Under the pieces are notes generated by a model. That model did not search any database and was not told where the DNA came from. It was given only the letters and a program-made list of their open reading frames with translations. Below, piece by piece: positions 33,205 to 44,200 of a DNA stretch of 64,000 nucleotides. The DNA lies in contig CM068542.1 in NCBI GenBank assembly GCA_035048495.1, positions 40,081,109 to 40,145,108 on the forward strand, written 5' to 3'. This DNA comes from Euptelea pleiosperma. Taxonomy: Eukaryota > Streptophyta > Magnoliopsida > Ranunculales > Eupteleaceae. The first letter of the stretch is position 1, and the number at the start of each line of letters is the position of its first letter. Made by a program: the position numbers and the translations under genes.

Positions 33205-35520
33205 CAATCAATCAACCATTGTTCAGAGCTGGTGCGGGAGGGGGTGACGCCTGCACCAGTTATGCGAGCGGCTGCGCCCGCTGCTGCTCCAGAGTTGCTG
33301 CATGTGCGTTTATACGAAAAATTACTTGAGGTTTTGCTGCTGCTTCCTTTTCCTTTGTCGATGTTTTGAATATTACTACTAGACCGTCTTGGTTGCTTGG
33401 TTTCTAATTATTTGTTTTCTTCACCCTTATACCTTCTTTCTGAACTAGGAGCATGGTACGGTGATTCATGGGTGATTTGGTGATGGACCAGCTGGATGAT
33501 TTACAGAAAAAAGGACTAGAGCTTTCTTCCTTGGCTGGTAGGGGATATCAACAAAGCTTGCTTTTGTTTTTGTTGAGTCTTTGGTGTTGACGGGATCAAG
33601 ACCCAGCTGATATATGCATCGACGTTTCAAAACATTATTCCAAGTACTTCAGTTGTGGTATGTCTACTACTACTATAGTTTAGCTGCAGGAAAGTCTGGC
33701 TCTCCATTTTCCTTCTATTTTGTTTCGGTTTAGGATTGATGGTGTTCCGGTTATGGATTTAGTCCTGACTCTTGAATCTGGATATGACATTTAGAAAATG
33801 GTATCTTCAGCAATTATCCGAGCTTGTTTCATTGTTGCAGACCGAAAAATTTGTTGGGCCCACTTGTTGAATGCACCATGGCCTAAATATCACACCATTA
33901 GTTGATTGTGTGTTTTATAAATGAACCTTATTTGTGGATCATTGCTGATCAAGCGAACCATCTGGTTGATTGATTTTGGATGCTTTTAAAATTATGGTCT
34001 ACACGAGATTTCATTGCCAAATGTTTGAGACTCCTCAATTGGTGTGGTTTGTATTATATATTAGATGGATAGCCTCAGTTCTCAAAGATTTTGAAATATT
34101 TCAATCCTAGATATCGCTGCAGAAACTCATTGATCCATTGGATGGCAACCTTGTGGATGGGCATTTTGCACAATAACTTTCAGACCTGAGGATCCTAACC
34201 ATGACGTCTTGTTTTTGGACTTGAATGAGGCTTCCTTTCTGTTCCCTTTTGTAAGAATCAATGAGATTTAACGCCATTCTATTGGATGCAATGGATTTGC
34301 TCGATTAGCTGCTGCTAGGTCTGGTTGGATTGGTTCTGTTGCTGACCGTCCAAAGGTGGTAGTTGGTGTTCGCATCATTGGTTGGACATTAGATTAAGAA
34401 AACTGGACTTAATTCTAACTTGCACCCATCCAGATGTTAATAGAATTTGTCATGTTTGATACAGTAGTGGTAGATTGACAGGGCTATGGAAGAAAAACTA
34501 AATCACATTCACGCTTACCAGGAGAGGAGAGATGCCCTCTTATTGCTGGGGCGAACAACTTTACCTCGGAAAGTGGTAAGGGGATAAAATCTTAATTTCT
34601 TTTTTTTTTTTTTCTGGTTATTGACTCTCTTCTCCCCTTCCACTATTCTGCAAGGTGGTGGTGGGGGGTTACGGTGAAAGAAGGGGGGAGAGAGAGAGGT
34701 GAGGGGAGGAGGAGGAAGGGGTTAGAAATTTATAAAAAAGAAAGAAAAAAAGGACAAAATGGTCATATCCACAGTGTGGGGTATTTTGGTCTTTTCATAA
34801 TGAGTTAGCAGTTAGTTGACGGGATGCATATGCTGCTCATGTTTTGGCACAAATGATGTGGACCAACGGTCAAGAAGAGGCCAAGAGATCGGATCTTGTA
34901 CGTCTGGAAGTCAGGTAAGTTGCCAACAGTTGCGCATCACTTAACTCGTGAACCCTTCCTCTTTCTCTTCCTCATACCATGTATCGGACAATTTTGGTCG
35001 TCTTGATTGATCATTCATTTGATGGTGAGGCATGCGAACAAATTCATAATTTAAAACTTGTTCTTCAAGTAGGAGCAACTAAAATTTCTAACTAAATGAC
35101 CAATGGGATTTGATCGGGGAAGTTGTTGTTGATTCAGGTTCCAATTCAAACATGGTGGTGTTGCGAAACATTTCATGTTAAGATGTAGCAACATTCAAGC
35201 ATGGTGGTGTTTTACTTGAATTGTTAACTATTTTCAAGTTAAGATGTACACAAAAACCAGTGTACCCACGTATTTGGGGACGGCCAGACGGACGGAATTT
35301 CATTGTTCGGTTTCTGAAGAAGGGGTAGAAGCATTTAGGGCTCGAACTTAAAATAAAGTTGCCATCTGTTACCGTCTATTTTAAAGTGGATACGTGTCGA
35401 GCAATGAGCAATGGAGGTAGGGTGGTAAACTACGTAACTACCCAACTGCTTGGCGTAATTAAAAGTGTGTTTATATCTAGTGGAAAGACGCACACGCGAT
35501 GTGCAATTAAAAAAGAAAAT
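33205..35520. other. Intergenic region, eRF1 to P450
   Basis: The first few hundred bases are the eRF1 3' UTR. Beyond that I see no gene. A poly(T) run lies at 34599-34614 and a purine-rich GAGAGAGAGAGG/GGGGAGGAGG tract at 34680-34720. No recognised transposon. Confidence 0.4.
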
Positions 35521-35543
35521 AGAAAAAATGACAATTGAAAGTT

Positions 35544-35605
35544 CTCAGAAAATAACAGTCGTTATTTTCATTATAATGGAAAAATAACGGCCGTTATTTT
35601 CTGAG
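35544..35605. repeat. Cruciform-forming palindrome upstream of the P450
   Basis: Arms 35544-35568 and 35581-35605 pair at 23 of 25 positions around a 12-base loop. The right arm contains the perfect 20-bp palindrome AAAATAACGGCCGTTATTTT, and the left arm is nearly self-palindromic too. About 500 bp before the P450 start codon. Confidence 0.85.
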
Positions 35606-35660
35606 TGTTAAAATGGTACATAACATAACAGGGGACGTCCGAATTCGTTATCAAACAATG

Positions 35661-35740
35661 GTAACAACCAAACCCCTGGTTAATTCTGGTTAAGGATAGA
35701 GGTTGCAGAAACATTTGGTTAACAGGGGTTTGGTTGTTAC
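35661..35740. repeat. Second inverted repeat in the P450 promoter region
   Basis: GTAACAACCAAACCCCTG (35661) is mirrored by CAGGGGTTTGGTTGTTAC ending at 35740, a stem of about 21 bp with one bulge around a 37-bp loop. Probably a small MITE or its subterminal part. It lies about 90 bp upstream of a TTTAAAAGG TATA-like sequence at 35826. Confidence 0.8.
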
Positions 35741-36098
35741 ATGTCACCTTCTGGCTACATTTGCATACTCGTAAATGTATGAAACCATTTGCGTACTAGT
35801 TTTTCTTTCCCAAGATTAGTGGCTCTTTAAAAGGCATGATAGTATTTGTAATCTCTACTGTTGTAACGGCTCAAACCTCTGGAGCCATGAGCCATCCACT
35901 GAAAATAACTCCGTTTAAATGAGAATTCAAGCCATACGTGACGTCCCTCTCTTCAAGGTACAAAACACATCTACACACTCAACTAAAGAAACTCAAGTAC
36001 ATAAACTTGTTCTAAACAAAATTAAACCGAGCAAAACACTGAACAATAAATCCATGCTAAGCATGCCCAAGCTACTCATAACCACCACCAAACAAAAA

Positions 36099-37604
36099 AT
36101 GGAGTTCTCATCAATCCTGTCCTCGTCGGCCTGCTACTCAAAAAGATGGCCAGAAGTTTGCTTTGTATTCCTTTGTTTCCTCTCTATCAGGTGGTACTTC
36201 AAACACAAGAACCAGTTCATAGTGAACTGGCCTATTGTGGGTGCGCTCCCGGTAATTCTCCGAAGTCCCCATTCTTTGAACGAGGGACTGGCCGATGTTC
36301 TCCACATGATTGGTGGTGGTTCAACCAAATTAAGAGGCCTCATTTTCACAGGAATGGAGTACTTGCTTACTTGTCATCCCGACAACATCGAGTACATACT
36401 CAAGACCAACTTCTCCAATTTCCAGAAAGGTCCAGTGTTCAGGGAGATTTTTGACGTGTTTGGAGATGCGATGATTGCTGCAGATTCTGATTCATGGCTT
36501 GCACAAAGGAAGATGGCACACAGTCGGCTCTCGTCCAAGGATTTCCGGAAGTTTTACTCTAAGGTAAGCCGAAATGTGGTGGATGATGTACTAATCCCTC
36601 TGTTTACACATCTCGCCAGTGAAGTGTCTGTTGTAGATTTGCAAGACGTGTTCTTGAGATTCACACATGATACTAGTTTCACTATTGTCTTTGGGAGAAA
36701 TCCCAAGTATCTTTCTGTAGGTTTTCCGAGCAACAAACTTGCTGAGGCTGTCCAAGATGTATCGGAAGCCATAATTTTCAGGCATATGGTAGCTAGTGTT
36801 TGGTGGAAGTTGTTGCGTTGGCTCAGAATTGGAAAAGAGAGGAGGTTGGCTAAAGCATGGCAAACCATCGATCGTCACATTGCAGAAATGATTTCTCTAA
36901 AGAGGGAAGAATTGCTTAAAGGCGTTAATGCGAATGATTTAATGTCCATGTACATGAATTCTCATGGAGGAGAGAGTGATAAGTTCATAAGAGACACTGC
37001 CTTGTTCTTTTTCGGCGCTGCAAGGGACACAAGTGCATCAGGTCTCACCTGGTTCTTCTGGTTGATTTCTAAGACCCCGCGTGTGGAAGCAAGGATTTTG
37101 GAAGAATTAAACCATGTCTCCTCTAAGAGTAGATGTGATCTTGAAGAAATTAAAGAGTTGGTATATTTGCATGCAGCCTTGTGTGAATCTTTAAGGCTGT
37201 ACCCTCCAGTTTATTTAAACCATAAATGTGTTCTGACAGAAGATGTGCTCCCTGATGGCACTAGAGTGAAGCCGGGCATGTCGATCATATTATCAATATA
37301 TGCTGCGGCGAGGATGGAGTGGATATGGGGGAAGGATTGCACTGAATTTGTTCCCGAGAGGTGGATCGATGAAAATGGAAAGCTCAGGTCTGAACTCCTA
37401 TCCAAGTTCTTTATTTTCAATGCGGGGCCAAGAACTTGCATGGGGAAGGACATGGCGTTTACCGTGATGAAGTCGGCAGCTGCAGCTATTCTCTTTAATT
37501 TCCATGTTGAAGTCGTGCAGGATTCACCACACTCCCAAAAACTCTCTCCAGTCCTTCTCATGGAGAACGGGTTGAAGGTGAAGATAAGAGAAAGGGTTGC
37601 TTAG
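36099..37604 (+). CDS. CYP96-family cytochrome P450 (midchain alkane hydroxylase-like)
   Basis: A haem mono-oxygenase of the CYP86 clan. Arabidopsis CYP96A15 (MAH1) oxidises wax alkanes to secondary alcohols and ketones; the exact substrate here is unknown. Intronless, 501 residues from MEFSSILSS. The N-terminus has one membrane anchor (VCFVFLCFLSIRWYF), then NWPIVGALP. The I-helix is GAARDTS (306-312), ExxR is ESLR (363-366), then PERW (419-422) and the haem loop FNAGPRTCMGK with Cys447. The frame is open 60 codons further upstream (from 35919), but that stretch is Lys/Thr-rich, precedes the anchor and is probably 5' UTR. All catalytic blocks are intact, so it is likely functional. A damaged relative lies at 28016-28535. 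Confidence 0.92.
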   Translation: MEFSSILSSSACYSKRWPEVCFVFLCFLSIRWYFKHKNQFIVNWPIVGALPVILRSPHSLNEGLADVLHMIGGGSTKLRGLIFTGMEYLLTCHPDNIEYILKTNFSNFQKGPVFREIFDVFGDAMIAADSDSWLAQRKMAHSRLSSKDFRKFYSKVSRNVVDDVLIPLFTHLASEVSVVDLQDVFLRFTHDTSFTIVFGRNPKYLSVGFPSNKLAEAVQDVSEAIIFRHMVASVWWKLLRWLRIGKERRLAKAWQTIDRHIAEMISLKREELLKGVNANDLMSMYMNSHGGESDKFIRDTALFFFGAARDTSASGLTWFFWLISKTPRVEARILEELNHVSSKSRCDLEEIKELVYLHAALCESLRLYPPVYLNHKCVLTEDVLPDGTRVKPGMSIILSIYAAARMEWIWGKDCTEFVPERWIDENGKLRSELLSKFFIFNAGPRTCMGKDMAFTVMKSAAAAILFNFHVEVVQDSPHSQKLSPVLLMENGLKVKIRERVA

Positions 37605-37651
37605 AGGAATTAATTAAGTTCATCAGCTATGGATAAACTTAATTCCTCTAA
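37601..37651 (+). other. Hairpin at the P450 stop codon
   Basis: TTAGAGGAATTAATTAAGTT (37601-37620) contains the TAG stop codon and pairs with AAACTTAATTCCTCTAA (37635-37651), with a 3-base bulge and a loop of about 14 bases. It is the first structure of the 3' UTR. Confidence 0.7.
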
Positions 37652-38255
37652 CCTGCATTAGCTATGAAAATATGTGTTTGCTGCTGGTCATTCAACCAGG
37701 ATTTTATAAAAGTATTGCATGGAATTAACCTATATCATCCTTCTATAAAAGATGCCAAGGTGTTGTTAATGGTCTTAGAATTGTTATGCGCAAAGATCCT
37801 CCAATTAGAAACCTCCCTTCTTGGGGCAATCATGGAGGTTCCTGAAGGGAAAGAAACCATATCTCATAAGTCATAAAACATATCAACCATGTTGAGAGGA
37901 TCAAGTACGCAAAGGGTATGTCAAAAACTACAAAGAAACAATTCCAATCCATAAGTTCAACAACCAACCACAGAATCCAATGGGACCAACAGTTGTAAGA
38001 GCAATGGATTAAAGAGCAAGAATACAAAGTTTAAGTCTCTCTATATATATACAATCCAAAAGCAGGATATGTGTATTTGCAAGAGTAACATAGTGATTTA
38101 GATAAAGAGATGTAAATATATACAACAGTTCTTCCACTTACAGTTGTTAGAGCTCAGTACTTGGCATCATGCAAGTGTATCAGATTAAACCTTTCGATGG
38201 ATTGAGGTGATACTCCAGACTACAAAATAAGGTCCATTTCATGCTTGACGAAAAC

Positions 38256-41200
38256 TCACCACCTGCAAATCCCAGGTGCCTCTGTCCGACAGAAAGCAAC
38301 GGTTTCCTCATACTTCGAAGCATAGGCAAAGCCCCACAACTGCATAAAACAGGGAATAAATATCCATTTCATTGTCGTAATTCTGAACCACAGAAGGCCG
38401 ATTAAAAAAAATACGAAATAGGAAAAGCTAGAGCATGAAACTTGAGGGTTCCGAAACTCAGTACATACCTCAACCTCCTTCACTTCAAAGTCTTGGGAGT
38501 GTGCAAGGCAAGGGTTCCCAAACGTTTCCGAAACTGAACTTGACCCAGTCAATCTTTAAAATGGATAATGAAAAACAAAATTCAAGATAAGAATCAGGAT
38601 GTTATTTATCAAGTCTTTAATGATATATTGTTTACTCATCCCATTGAAAATAAAGGGTAAGGGTGAAAGTAATAAGGGAGATGAATCTCACAAATCTCCA
38701 TCCAAATAAAGCGCAAAATGACCGCCACCACCCAATGCTAAAAAGTTGGTAGAGCACAGAGTAAAATAGCGATTTGCACCTGCATATTTCAGGCAGTTAG
38801 ACGCACACTTTGTCTTCTCAGATTCTGCTAGTTACTTTATAATAAAGCATGAAAATCTTGTGCTGATCTTTCCGTTGTTTCAACAAGTTCATCACTTCTA
38901 TAAGATTGATAAATGATCATTATCAAAATCTTTCAGAAGGTACAATATTCAAGGCTTTCAAGTATTGCTAGGGTTACGGACATCTGTAACAGACATGTGA
39001 AAGCATAACATAGAATATGTAATAGGAAATTAACAATTTGGTGCATAAATCTAAAAAGTTGAACTGTCCCAGCTAGATTGAGTAGTGAGCAGCAAGCATG
39101 TGCTCAGAGGGCAAGTCAATCAGAATTGTAGCTAGCTGCTTAACATTATGTGAACTCCAGAAGTCTTCAAGATCCAACCTAGGTACAGGGTGATTCCACA
39201 AGGGCCTTCCTGCTACACCATCTTTGCTTGAGTCCACAGTTTTTCTTGATTTTTCATTTATTAATTTCAGCAAGTATTTGAACCTTGAAAGTTAAGCCCT
39301 CAGCCTTCCTATTTAAATTTTTTTGTATTGCATCCAATGCTACCATCTTTTTTTTTTGATAATTGTAGGCTTTATTAAGGGTGAAATGTCAAAAGAAAAT
39401 ACAAAGGCAGCCAAAGAGGTCAAGATGACCTACTAAGAGCTATAAACCTAGACAAAAGCAACACAGAAAAAGACGAATATGGGACTAATCCCCCTCGCAC
39501 GAACAAAGGAGGTTCCGACGAATGACAAAATCCTCAAAGAAGATACCACGACATTCGGTGAAGATTTCCTACCAAAGAAACATAAGGCCCTTAATGTTAA
39601 GAATAAGACTTGCCACCTCTTCCTCCTTCCCTTCAAAGATTCTAGAGTTTCTCCCAGGAAATAGCAAATGGTAGCATCCTCCATAATACTCGACCTCTAG
39701 TAGAGAAAACCGAAGTATGCCAACTAGCAATAAGATTCGACAGCGACCCCGGCATAACCCAAACCATCCCAAAATCTGCTAAGAACGCCCTCCACACCGC
39801 GCTGTCACAATGCAGCAGAAGATGGTTCACTGATTCCCCGCTCTCATGCCTTTTACATCTTATTTAATGCCTTGTGCAAGAGGCGTGCGCCTCACATGCA
39901 TATGCCAGTAGAGGCAACCGTACCTTAAAACATTCAATTTATCTCCTCTTTTTTCGTTTTTTTCCTAAGCCATAGTTAAATAATAATAAACTATTCTACG
40001 TTAAATAAAAGCAACAAAAACATCTCTTTCCCCATATTTTTTTGATAATGTGAGATGCATTTATAAAACCAAAGAGCTACAAAAGAGGAGAGGGGAGGTC
40101 GAGATAACCTCCCCCAAAACAAAAAGCAAGGGGAAAAAGAAAAGGAACAAAAACTGAGATCTAAGAATCCCTGAGCATAATAGAGTTCCATCTAAAGACT
40201 AAGTCATCAAAGACTAAGCCTCTGCACTCCTCAAATAATTTAGACCAAAAGAAGAGAAGAGCCTTGACAGAAAGAACTATGTCAGAGAAGACAACCTCCT
40301 TTCCCTCGAAAACCCTCGAATTTCTCTCCTTCCATATGCCCCACCAAACGGCAAAAGGTAAGAGACTCCACAATCTACGGCTACAAGGATGAAAGCATAG
40401 ACACGTCCAACTATGCATCGTGTCTATAACCGATGCAGGGAAAGTCTAGTACATCCCAAAGGAAGAGAGAAAATAGCTCCAGATCTCCCAAGTGATCTTG
40501 CAATGTAATAACAAATGATTTACCGACTCTCCCGCTTGCTTGCACATGTAGCAATAGTTGACCATCACCCACTTCCTTTTTATAAGATTGTCTGTAGTGA
40601 GAATCTTTTCTAGCGAGGCATTCCAAACAAAGAAAGCCACTTTTGGGGGGACTTTAGAACCCCAAACCTTAGCCGTCGGATATTCAAGACTCCGGGCTGT
40701 GTTAGAAATAGATTAATGTTATTTTTTCACAAATTTAAATAAATTTATCTTTTTTACCGACTTATCCAATTTTTTGTTCATTTTTTATTTTTAGCATTCA
40801 ATTAAAAAGGCGTGCTCGTGAGGTCATGTCTCACGCTTTAGGCCATTGAAGCGGCTTGCCCCACACCACTGCATTTAACAACATTGGTTAATGGAAGGAG
40901 AAATAATTTGTGAGGGACACGTGATGGAAAGTCTGGCCAACAGCTGAGTACAAGACACTTCCATGTGCTAGATTCTTTAAGCGTATTTCATCATTCCAAC
41001 AATGTTGCAATGTATTGGCTAAACAAGGTGTATATAAGATAATTTGTGCATAAGGAATTCTCTTTCTCAATTGGATGATTAATATATTTACCATTAAAAA
41101 GAAAAATATCGGGAATTGAGAAACATGTTCATAGATTGAGCCTGCTTGAAATGAGGATGTCGAGATGGACGAGTGACAAGACGAGATAAGACAGAATAAG

Positions 41201-44200
41201 AAATGTGAACATCAGGAAAACCTAGAAGTAGCCCAAATAGGTGATAAAATAAAGGAGAGTCGATTTAACTAGTTTGGGCATTGCAAAGAAGATCATAGAC
41301 GGCACCTATGAGGAGCGCAATGGTGCAAGTTGAAAGCTCTAAAAAGACGAGTGGAAGGCCAAATGGCATACATCAAGGTAAAGAGAAAGATTAGACACAG
41401 ACTTTAAGATAAGATATAGACCTAGATAGAATGGAACGATGGAACAAGATTTGCATAACCAAGCCAACCACAAATAGCTTTTTTTTAAGCAAATCCAAAT
41501 AGTTGGGATAAGATGATGATGATGAAAAAAAAAATAAAAATAATATCCATGTGTTGGAGTGAACCAACCCTCTGTAACCAAACAACAACAAAGCATGATA
41601 TCAGATAAAACTAATTATAAGATTCAATGCATCATGGAAATAGGGAGATTCTTTCAAGAAAATTGGATATAAAAAGACAGTTTCAGGAGTCTTTCCCTCA
41701 CATGAGAGCTATGAGGGCATCCGTTGCATCAACCCAAAGGACTTAAGAGATTAAAGATGCCATAGAAATAAGCATCTTATTCTTTTTTCCTATGAACATT
41801 ATTCATCGAAGAATAAATTCCCCAGAATAATTATTAATAGCAAGTCATACCTAGAATGCGTGTTGATCTATTAAGGGTGACATATGGAGTCAACATGTGG
41901 AGATGGGCCAAATTGTGCCTCTGGCTCTGTGCAAGCCACTAAATAATAATAAACACTCACGGAGCCCAAGGCAGCAGCGGAGCCAGGATTTCGTTCAAGG
42001 GGAACACAATCCTTGTAGTATATGGTGAGTGCGCTAGAGTTTAAAGGATTAAAAAATGAGGGGAAACTAAACTAAAATTTAAGGGCAATTTTGGAAGTTT
42101 AAAAAAGACAAAAAAAAAAAATAAAAGGGTGCCCCCCCCCCCCCCCCCCCAAGCCCCTTCTTGGCTCCACCATTGGCCCAAGCATGCGGGTCCTCTATGA
42201 GTTGACTCTATACTGCACCCTTATTTGTTCCCACTCATCTGGTATTACCATTTAGAATGTGAAAGAGGCCATTATTTTTGCCATTTATAGCTTTACAATA
42301 TCTCATTAGCATGAAAAGGACCATAATTGTTATTCTGGAAGAAGTATGGAAGGTCTAGATTTGTTACTGAGACAAGAAAGAGAGAAGAAATATTTATTAC
42401 CTGTGGGGCAATATACAGCTGGATGGCCAGACATGTTTGTGAAAACAAATGTATTGTTTGTCCCCTGCTTGAAACCCACAAATCAGTGAGAAAACAAAAG
42501 ACAACAGTTGCAGAACAAGGTCTGAATATAAAGTACGCATTCCAATAACACCTGATACTTTCTCTTATTGGTTGGTCTCAGTGGTGCCTCAACTAAGCCA
42601 CCAAATACTGCACCTTTTTGGTCCCCAACAACCTAAAGAAAAACAGCACATTAGCATGATAACGGGGTTGACACTTCATCCTCTAATGGACTTACATATT
42701 TATATGATAAAAAACAAGTAAACCCAATTTAACACATATATAAGAGAAACAATCAAATGTTAAGTGTAGTAGCTGATAATAATAGTAAAACTAGGGAAGA
42801 ATTTCTCTGGTGTTACATGGACTCTTCTAAATGGGTGACTTGTCCATGTCAGGCACATGTCGGATTCAGACACTCACTCACAGTGTTAACAAGGGCCACA
42901 ATTTTTTTGGCTTGACAAGTCTGACTATCCGACATAGTCAAGTTTCGATTCCAGTGTTTGTCCATGCAACACTTGTTTGATGTAGGACTTCTAACCAATA
43001 CTCCCATGAGACCTCCCGCTGTGATACTACTTTGATGCAGGACTTCTAACCAATACTCCCAAAATTCGCGACTGATGGGGGCGTGAGATTAAATTAATTT
43101 ATCTCGTAGCCCAGATCCAGGCTCTCAGCCGAACCCCCTTGTGGGTCCCATCTCGCACAAGCCACCCCACCCCACACCTCGCGGTGTGAAAATGCCCTTG
43201 CATTGGTTTCACTATCAAGAAAAATTAAATATTGGATGGTTAGGAGAGTGATATTGGTGTGTATCAAAGTAGTTACGAGTGTAAGGCGCACTTAAGGCGC
43301 TAGGACCCCTGGTGCATGACGCGCAAGGTGAGGCATGCACCTGATTGAAGCGATGCGCAATCTTAAAAATTATAATAAGAAATATAAAAAATTAAGAAAA
43401 AGAACATCATAAAATAAAAAAAAGGTAATCATTAGGCGATAAAACATAAAAGATAGCAAATGTCCAAAATCTCAAGTAACCCAAAAGCAGTTTTAGTTAA
43501 CATTATCATTATCTAAATACAAAACACTTAATCAAAAAGTCATAAAACATAAAAGACAGCAAATGTCCAAAATCTCAAATAACTCACAATTAGTTCTAGT
43601 CAAGGTTTAAAATTTCGGTTTCGGTAGCCATTTCGGTAAAGGCTGGAATTTCGCCTGAAATTTAGGGATTTCGGTACTCATCGAAATTTCGACCGAAACG
43701 CCAAAATTTTAAACCTCGGTTCTAGTTAACACTGTCATCATCTAAAATATAATCATTAACTTCATCCCCATCATCATCAGATGTGTTAGCCTCCTCAATA
43801 TATTCTTCTTCTGTCTCGTCCAAATTGGCCTCTCCAGCTCCCTTATTGAAAGCCCTTTCCCTTACTCTTGACATTGATTGTGATCCAGTTTATGATGTTG
43901 ATTCACTAGCTCCAACAACCCTCGCAACAACATCCCATGTCAAGCTATCATCCTCAAACACCAATTCATCTTCTATTTCTCCACCTCATGTTTCCATCTC
44001 CCCAAGTAGCCATTCATTGCTTTCATCAATGTCTTTCAATGAGATAGGGTCAATTGTATCTCGCCAAAATACAGATTTTTTATTAAAAAAATATATTTTA
44101 GTGAGGCGCGCGCTTGATGCCTGGAGCCTGGTCTGAGGCACGCGCCTTACTAAACACGCCTCGCCTTGACCCTTCTAAGGCACTTTAGGTGCGCCTTGAC

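Noticed and set aside
35919..36098. 60-residue N-terminal extension of the P450
   Set aside because: It precedes the membrane anchor, is Lys/Thr/Asn-rich and has no P450 similarity; the downstream Met gives the usual family length.
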